From: Actinernus sp. WN-2022
Taxonomy: Eukaryota; Cnidaria; Anthozoa; Actiniaria; Actinernidae
Assembly: GCA_030867875.1 (NCBI GenBank)
Contig: JAOWCC010000237.1
Coordinates: forward strand, 8,666,713 to 8,730,712
DNA: 64,000 bases
Reading direction: 5' to 3'
Of this stretch, positions 57,721 through 64,000 are shown one piece after another (the stretch's first letter is position 1; every line of letters begins with the position of its first letter). The notes under the pieces were generated by a model. It made no database searches, was not told the origin of the DNA, and saw nothing but the letters and a program-made list of their open reading frames with translations. The translations under genes and the position numbers were made by a program.

Positions 57721-60511
57721 CTGTACTTATTTCATAAATACAATATAAAGTTTACCTGGGGTTTACATTTCCTTTGCTATCATCATCTTCTCCCATTGTC
57801 TGGTATATGTCCTCCAATTCCTGGAGGTTCCAGGTTGGGTCCTCCTCATCGCTCTCTTCCTCACCGGGCACTTCCATTGGATCATCCGCAACCGGCTGTT
57901 CACATTCTGGGCTGCAATCTGTTTGAGTAGCTGAAATAATAACAATTGGCATCTAATTAATAACAATAAAACAATCATTATTTGACAGGGTTATTTTAAA
58001 TGAAACAAGTGCCATATATGTAAACATATGCAGGTATATTATATGCATGCAAATGCTTTGATATAATTATTGTTTCTCCTAGCCTATACTGTATATAATT
58101 ACCTGAAGTTACAGTGCTCGTATTTTTAAATTCATCAAATGTGCGGACCCACTGCTCCAGGTTTTTTATTAGGCGATTCTGGAGTTTTGTTGTCCTCGTT
58201 CTCAGTTCTGTATTTTCCTTTTTCAGGACTTGGCATCTTCTGCAAACTACATTGTGTGAGATACTTTCCTAAGTGAAAAAATTGTGATAACAATTTGGAC
58301 AAACATATAAAATTATTTAATATTTGTATTTCTGCTCAAATAATACTTTTGTATAAGCTGTGTATAAGCACTCTAGTTTTTATTTACAGAAACAGATTAT
58401 AGTGAGCCAGTAATAATGATTGTATAGTTTTATTTACCCCAAAATTACGTACTTGAGGATTCTTCGATAAGAGCTTCAGTTGATTCCATGTATAGTGGTA
58501 CTTGGATTTGGCTTGAGGAGTCTGACATATTTAGGGCAGCGGACTCTGCTGCATGTATCTGAATCGAGTGGGCATGAAACAGTTTTAATACAGAATTTAA
58601 TTATTTTTTATGCAATACAGTTACTTGAAATCTGTGTTCACATGTGTACTTACCATAAATGTAGCAATATTAGCTGTTGGCTCGTCTCCCCTTGCTGGCA
58701 TCACACCTAACTGCTGTGACACTAGGACCTCCTCTACCCTATCCAGCAGTAAAGCATCATCTACTGCAGGTAACCTCTCTGTCTGTACTTGAGAATCACC
58801 TACAGCTGGTAAAGGACCTCTAGTGGTAACTCCTCTGGAACAAGTGGATCCTCGGCTTGGCCAGGACTTGATAGTTGTACATTTTGGCAATGGGTCTTGT
58901 TTGGAGTTAGCAATTCATTTATCCTTTAGAAAAATTATGAAAAATACAAAATTAATATATTATAATAGATTTCTATAAAACACAAAACCGAGAACGTTTT
59001 TGCAGTTGTTATTTACAGTCGTACGTGAACTTGATTTTTGGCAACTGGTGACAAGGGCGATTTTAATTGTTTAAATCAAAATTCCAAATGGAAAGCATAC
59101 AAATATTTATCACGATTTAGGAAGAAAAATAACTATCAAATAACCAAAAAGGATAATAGATCGCGAGTACGAGTGAAGAAACGAGATCGTGACCCGAGGT
59201 ATGAATACTAATTCATGAAAACATTAGTCTCTGCAAATGTGAAAGCAACGCAACGCGCGATCACAACTCCAAATACACTATGTTTTTTAAAGAAAGTGAA
59301 AGCTTGTAAGCTAGTCCTAATCGTACAAACTATAACTGCAAAATATTGATTCAATCAAACCTTTTGATTAGGAATATGCACATGGTAATGCGTGCATTAG
59401 TTTCGCCCAGGGTTTCCATGCACGTCTCACTTACCTTGCGTCGAGCCCTTTCAGCCCTTTCGTTAGGCACTGCACTCGAACTTGTAGCTTTTCTCCAAAT
59501 CGTCGGGAGAGATCCAGCCTCATATGAGCTCCTTCAGCTGGCATAACAATAGCTCTTGTAAAGCAAACCTCCGAGAAATGATCGGAACAAATAAAACATC
59601 GTCCTTTAGGATCAAAATTCGCATGGTGTGTACACACGAATGTTTGCATTTCGTCCGCTCTCGCTTTTCAATGGGGCTGTTGTGCAGTGAAATCCTAGCT
59701 GCTGGATTCGACTTATTGTCGCATCCCTGCACAACACAGCGACTAGCAGGCATACCTTCAAGGTTTTTTTCTTGCTACGAGTGAGCTCTGGCTGCATTTG
59801 ACGCTATCGCATACGAGAGTAGCCACCATGTTTTGATCTGGGTTGATTGGATGACATCACATCCGGCCTCAACGTTCTCGACCCAGTTATGCGCGGCCAT
59901 TTGAGTTCCGAGCAATGGCGGCCGATCAGAACTGGAATGAATCGCTAAAATAATCAGACTTTCCGTTCGAATTTCGACTTAAGATTTTCCATGATTATTA
60001 TTTAGTAGTTTATCTTTCATAATCTGTAAAAAAAAAATTGTTTAATTTTCCTCATAGTAGCCCTTTAAAACTTTAAACCATGGCATCATATCTACATATT
60101 TGCATGGGTACGCCAATCATTTTAGAAGCATGCACAGTCCTTCAATGCTGGCGTACACACTCCTCTGCTGGCACTTGAACGTTGGTGGTAGCTGTAGGGC
60201 TTCTAGAAGGCGAGGAAGATCGGCCTTTTCCAAACGGAACTCTGCTTTGCAGTCTGCTGGATCGATGTTGTCAAGATTAAATGAGTCATAGCATTGATAA
60301 TTAAAATCAGGATTTTTAGACTGATATGCGTCATAAAGAAGAACACATTCTTCGTCAGAAACAGTGTTATCTACGTAGCTAAGTAAGAGTAGTTCTCGAA
60401 TGCTCTTAAATGTATACATTTTTCAGTAGAGTTCTGAACAGTACCGTCGAATATTCTGTTTGCAAAAGACCCTGAAGACAAAAAAGTCGGAGACGGAGAA
60501 GATTGTGCAGT

Positions 60512-60930
60512 GTCTAGTGTGCGTTAACTTCACACAGTACTTGCCAGTAAAACTATTTCGGTTCTTATTTTTATGTCTGCCACTTTAGAGTGTAGTAAAT
60601 ATGCTAGTCATGAAGTTGCGAGTTGTGAATCCAAAATCCTAACCCAACATTAAAAAATACTCTAACCGTCAACAACGGGTGACTAAGTAATTTAGGGTGT
60701 TAAGAGCTGGTCACTAATTTTGGGTTTTAGAAATACATCACCCTAATCCAAATCCTAACCCTACATTTAAAAATACAACTTGCAACACTAGCAACTTCAT
60801 TACTAGCAATATACCTGTACCCGTTCACAACACTCATTTATTATGATGAGCAGATTACGAGTAAGCGAATTGCGTTCACCGGCAACGTTTGGCGCGGTGG
60901 TAGACTAGAACGAGACATGTCTAAAAGGTC
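60512..60930. repeat. Continuation of the interrupted 540-bp repeat unit
   Basis: TGTCTAGTGTGCGTTAACTT matches 63812 onward. After a 200-bp insertion-like stretch containing CCCTAATCC-type sequence (60600-60815), CCGTTCACAACACTCATTTATT (60820) matches 63908, continuing to TGTTTGGCGCGGTGGTAGAC. The orientation is the same as at 37.9 kb. Confidence 0.65.
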
Positions 60931-61708
60931 AAGACATGCGGACGGTAACCGGAAGTGAGCTATGTGAGCGTGCCGAACCGAAATATAAATATAAGGTACA
61001 ATAAATAACATCGTACAGCCGTCCGTTTGAATGGCGTTCCCCTAGGATATAAAAAATAAAAAGTTGGAACGCACTGATAACACAGGTAACCCAGAACAAC
61101 TAGGCCGATAAAACAGGACATGCGGACGGCAACCGGAAGTGAGCTATATGTGAGAATATATACCGTAGAGTCCCGAAAGTGGCGAGGGTCGTTACTTTCG
61201 ATCTTTGCAGCCCTGACCAGACGTTACTTTCGAGGGGTCGTTACTTTCGAGGGATCGTTTCTTTGGAGGGGTAAATTTAGTTTGAAAATTCCTGAAAACT
61301 AATCATATCAGGTCCAACTTAAACTTCTGACTCAGACTCCTGTTATCTTCTGAGAGGTATAGAGGTCTCGCAAGTCGCATTACGAACTTTTAATAAAGTC
61401 AGGGGGTCGTTACTTTTTAATCTTATGATTCTTGTAAAGGAACTGTTATAGACCCAAAAATACACCAACGTAATACATTCGATCTGCGCTGTCTGAACAA
61501 ATCTAATCCGTGAGCGAAATACAATCTCAGCTTAAGTGTATCCAAACACGTTTAGATATATAAGGTATCGAATTATAATCTCGGGTTAGATTTCGTCAGG
61601 CGCGCTCAGATTAGAAAGGTCAAAGCTCTCAGACAAGTCGAGACGAGGAGGTATCGATTTCGATGAGTCATTGTCAGAAAGCGGGCCGTAAAATTATGCA
61701 ATACTACC
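60931..61708. other. No supported gene; dispersed-repeat fragments
   Basis: CACTGATAACACAGGTAACCC (61070) also occurs near 17580, so part of this stretch is a dispersed repeat. GGGTCGTTACTTTCGA recurs three times between 61188 and 61258. The block at 61709-61850 repeats 37310-37435. Confidence 0.45.
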
Positions 61709-61955
61709 ATCTGTCAATGGGTAAAACTGTTCACAGTTTGGGTCTGGTATTGTTAAAGTCCAACGTAACCACACAGCTGAGGCATGTTTTACGACAGAAT
61801 AACCTAGCTTAAGAGAGAGTTTCTACTGGATTGAGAAACCTTATACATGTATGCGCGCTTCTACGCTTCAGTTAGCATGCCTCCGCCTCCTTCAGTTGTA
61901 GGCTCCGCCTCCTAAAGACAATGATGCCATTTGGAACTGACTGGTCATTCATCTA

Positions 61956-62910
61956 ACGCGTCAAAAGCAAATAATAACGTTGTATTCAGAATAATTCAAG
62001 CTTCAAATTGAGACGTTGCTCATGTTCGTACGTGCTCTAGAAGTATTTAAAAGCTAAAAAACATCGCCCATGCAGCCGAGTTGGCGGCAAAGTACTTTCA
62101 AACTGAAGCTGAGTACTGAAAGGCAACCGCGACAAAACAAATCTTAGTGAGCATTAAATAAAAACTATAAACTTAGCGTGTCAAAAGCAAATCATAACGT
62201 TGTATTCAGAATAATTCAAGCTTCAAATTGAGACGTTGCTCGTGTTCGTATGTGCTCTAGAAGTACTTAAATGCTAAAAAAAATCTTCCCGGCGGAGTTG
62301 GCGGCAAAGTGCATTCAATCTAAAGCTGAGTAAAGGCAACCACGACAAAAAAAATCTTAGTGAGCATTAAATAAAAACTATAAACTTAGCGCGTTAAAAG
62401 CAAATCATAACGTTGTATTCAGAATAATTCAAGCTTCCAACTGAGACGTTGCTCATGTTCGTATGTGCTCTAGAAGTACTTAAACGCTACAAAAATGCCC
62501 CGGCGGAGTTGGCGGCAAAGTCCATTCATTCTAAAGCTGAGTAAAGGCAAACGCGACAAAACAAATCTTAGTGAGCATTAAATAAAAACTATAAACTTAG
62601 CGCGTCAAAAGCAAATCATAACGTTGTATTCAGAATAATTCAAGCTTCCAATTGAGACGTTGCTCATGTTCGTACGTGCTCTAGAAGTACTTAAACACTA
62701 AAAGATATTCCAGGCGGAGTTGGCGGCAAAGTCCATTCAATCTAAAGCTGAGTAAAGGCAAACGCGACAAAACAAATCTTAGAGAGCATTGAATAAAAAC
62801 TATAAACTTAGCACGTCAAAAGCAAATCATAACGTTGTATTCAGAATAATTCAAACTTCAAATTGAGATGTTGCTCATGTTCCGTACGTGCTCTAGAAGT
62901 ATTTAAAAGC
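61956..62910. repeat. Satellite-like tandem array, ~212-bp unit, about 4.5 copies
   Basis: The phrase GTCAAAAGCAAATCATAACG with TTGTATTCAGAATAATTCAA recurs at about 61960, 62180, 62392, 62603 and 62815, a period of 220, 212, 211 and 212 bp. Each unit includes GAGACGTTGCTCATGTTCGT and GAGTTGGCGGCAAAGT. Copies differ by roughly 5-10 percent. There is no coding frame shared by the copies. Confidence 0.9.
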
Positions 62911-63454
62911 TAAAAACATCGCACCGGCGACCTCAAAGTTATAACTTTCTCCGTTTTATACGATTCATAGGAAAAAAAGTAAACCAACACGATTGTTTAA
63001 TTTCTCAGAGATAAACTAAGCGGCGATTCGAACCATGGATTTAACACAAAACTTTTACAAAGACAAAGTATCTTAAACTTTGAATTGATAAGTTTTAAGT
63101 CTGTATCTGTGTAATTGGCCCACCAAGGAAATAACAAGATCGAACAGACGAAAGGCTTTGCTTTTAAACTTCAGGGGCGGTAATGACAAATGGGCTTCTG
63201 ATATAACAACATCAGTTAGCGTGATGACCTTCTTTAACGAGCTTTGGGAGTCCACTATTCCCATGAAGCGAGCAGTTGACAGTGATTGACATGTGCTTCA
63301 TGTGATGTGGGAGTAAAGTATTCCCAAACCAATTTGTCAAAAGCCAATCACAATCGCTCTCCCGCAGAATTAATTAGCAATGTTATAATTATTCCGTCCT
63401 CACTTTAACCTCTCGGCCGTAAGTACATGTCGCCGAGAACAATAGAATTCTGCG
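62911..63454. other. No supported gene
   Basis: This spacer between the satellite array and the last 540-bp unit shows no coding motif. Short frames here are not supported. Confidence 0.4.
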
Positions 63455-64000
63455 CGATGATGGGGAAAACTGAAGAAACCCTCATTGAGCTTGATAACCA
63501 TGTAACAAGAACAATTCTGCCGGTAGATTTTTACAAAACTTAGTTAAGCAGATAGTTTTAGTGTATATGCGAATGCTGTGCTCGTTTTCTGGTTGAAGAA
63601 ATAAACTAAACGGGACCTCTTCAGCTAAGTTTTCCCTTATCCGAGTCCGAAATGTAGATTGAGGCTTGTCATCTAACTATATCGTATATTTAGTTTAGTC
63701 TAGGTGTTCTAGTGGAAATCGTGAGCGAATTAAGTTGGAAGACAAATTGCAAAACATACGATAAATAGTAGTCAGCGTTAACAGAGCGGACATGGATAAG
63801 TTTGTGCCGTGTCTAGTGTGCGGAAACTTCACACAGTTTCGTCGAGCTAAACTTGCCAGTAAAACTACTTCGGTTCTGATTTTTATGTCTGCCGCTTTAG
63901 AAAACGGCCCCCGTTCACAACAATCGTTTATTATGGTGAACAGATGACGAGTAAGCGAGTACACGTTTGGCGCGGTCGTGGACTAGAAAGAGTCTAAAAG
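63455..64000. repeat. Uninterrupted copy of the ~540-bp repeat unit
   Basis: From GGGGAAAACTGAAGAAACCC (63462) to the window end the sequence matches 37454-37852 and then 60820-60930. It contains GATAAATAGTAGTCAGCGTT (63760), the region where the Harbinger element interrupts the other copy. The unit runs off the window. Confidence 0.75.

Larger units (their letters stand above)
47474..59753 (-). pseudogene. Kolobok-type THAP-domain transposase, interrupted by a nested insertion
   Basis: The gene starts at 59753 with a THAP zinc finger (MPASRCVVQGCDNKSNPAAR; later FICSDHFSEVCF), with a one-base frameshift in between. Linker exons follow: 58890-58650, 58558-58450, 58265-58103 (coiled coil, LKKENTELRTRTTKLQNRL) and 57935-57757 (acidic). 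The catalytic exon is in two halves, 57060-56921 (LYPNPKVSVSQSGTLLTI) and 50505-50130 (SCPKCKETYTWKSQPHL, VVLAGDGRHDNMGHCAKYG with the first Asp). Later exons: about 49630-49430 (degenerate at the second Asp), 49240-48950 (KLSKETDCEVIGRW), 48780-48606 ([14 protein letters not shown], the acidic third residue), 48410-48245, 48100-47910 and 47630-47474 (CKTCGNPRKGHKRGQC, a knuckle-like end). The exon after 50130 appears to use a GC donor. Frameshifts and the nested element make it inactive. Confidence 0.78.
43556..60064. mobile_element. Kolobok-type DNA transposon (16.5 kb with nested insertions)
   Basis: The element is bounded by TTAA on both sides (43552-43555 and 60065-60068). It starts AGTGCTACTATG and ends with the complement of AGGGCTACTATG. 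Subterminal sequences also pair (GGGTTGATTGGATGAC and GAGTTC...AATGGCGG). It carries a THAP-domain transposase on the minus strand and a P2X7-ballast-like gene on the plus strand, convergent. TTAA duplication plus a THAP transposase is the signature of Kolobok. About 7.3 kb of its length is later insertions (LINE tail, long-TIR element with Ngaro). Confidence 0.85.
40057..60419 (-). pseudogene. PIF/Harbinger (HARBI1-like) DDE transposase, split over 20 kb
   Basis: The N-terminal block (60419-60070) reads MYTFKSIRELLLLSYVDNT, then LPRLLEALQLPPTF and LAYPC, and ends where the Kolobok element begins. The middle block resumes at 43555 and ends at a donor after 43254: YIYETHGHLITEWNQDIL, FSFIDGTV (first Asp), YNGHKRVHALKFQSLALPNG. 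The last exon (40343-40057) reads GRKHDAGMLADSGLLNDLQ, PAYPLRIHLQAPFRHG, and VRISVQWLFGDIF. Damage: CGA-to-TGA-type nonsense at 60117 and near 43373, a one-base frameshift near 43525, and loss of two residues before PAYPLR, which removes the Gly-Asp that carries the second catalytic Asp in the family. A 2.5-kb inverted repeat also fills the last intron. Confidence 0.8.
37984..60511. mobile_element. PIF/Harbinger element carrying nested insertions
   Basis: The left border is where the 540-bp repeat breaks off at 37983 and sequence GGGACCTTTAGCACCGACGG begins. The Myb-like gene (38310-39678, +) and the DDE transposase (60419 to 40057, -) are convergent, as usual in this superfamily. The right border is inferred: the same repeat resumes near 60512 at TGTCTAGTGTGCG, about 35 bases further along the unit. 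I find no matching inverted terminus on the right, so that end may be truncated. Most of the length is later insertions. Confidence 0.55.

Noticed and set aside
61956..62910. CRISPR-like or tandem-gene array
   Set aside because: The units are contiguous 212-bp repeats without spacers, and no shared open frame exists.

Overview
The window looks like a repeat-packed stretch of an animal nuclear genome. Coding pieces are split by GT-AG introns, the DNA is AT-rich, and almost every recognisable protein belongs to a eukaryotic transposable element. The set of families (ISL2EU-type DDE plus SWIM/YqaJ, Kolobok-type THAP transposase, PIF/Harbinger with a Myb partner, Crypton-type recombinase, Ngaro-type YR retroelement, CR1/L2-like LINEs, Ty3/Gypsy, RecQ-like and P2X7-ballast-like genes) suggests a cnidarian, probably an anthozoan. 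This is inference; nothing here proves the species. I see no bacterial operons, CRISPR arrays or rRNA genes.

Layout. 0-3.4 kb: a five-exon integrase-core (DDE) gene on + that still reads through without a break. 4.2 kb: a foldback MITE with 7-bp target duplications. 4.6-10.3 kb: a multi-exon HECT ubiquitin-ligase-like gene on -, with a zinc-finger-like exon, a CUE/UBA-like exon and an in-frame minisatellite. 10.6-16.8 kb: a decayed three-gene cluster, with a RecQ-like helicase (-), an ISL2EU-type DDE transposase (+) and a SWIM/YqaJ nuclease gene (-). 19-23.2 kb: a 3'-truncated Ty3/Gypsy element with a 5' LTR. 23.4-23.8 kb: a tRNA-Thr-like SINE. 24.8-26.8 kb: a LINE fragment abutting the C-terminal half of a second RecQ-like gene. 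29.3-34 kb: a Crypton-type recombinase gene cut by a LINE. 36.2-37 kb: the 3' end of another Gypsy element.

37.3-64 kb is the most striking part, a five-level nest. A repeated unit of about 540 bp is interrupted by a PIF/Harbinger element (about 37,984-60,511; Myb-like gene at the left, transposase split across the whole length). Its transposase exon is interrupted by a Kolobok-type transposon (43,556-60,064, exact TTAA duplications, near-identical 12-bp ends). The Kolobok transposase exon is interrupted by an element with long terminal inverted repeats (50,506-56,920, 11-bp target duplication). That element contains a Ngaro-type retrotransposon (51,177-56,579) with classic split direct repeats. 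The Kolobok element carries, convergent to its transposase, a gene for a P2X7-ballast-like zinc domain: a candidate cargo gene.

Most genes are damaged by frameshifts, nonsense codons or insertions. The integrase-core gene is the best-preserved coding unit; the HECT-like gene has one apparent homopolymer frameshift. How the genes might work together is inference: ISL2EU is known for pairing a DDE transposase with a YqaJ nuclease, Harbinger for pairing a DDE nuclease with a Myb-like DNA-binding partner. The RecQ and P2X7-ballast-like neighbours are the less expected companions.
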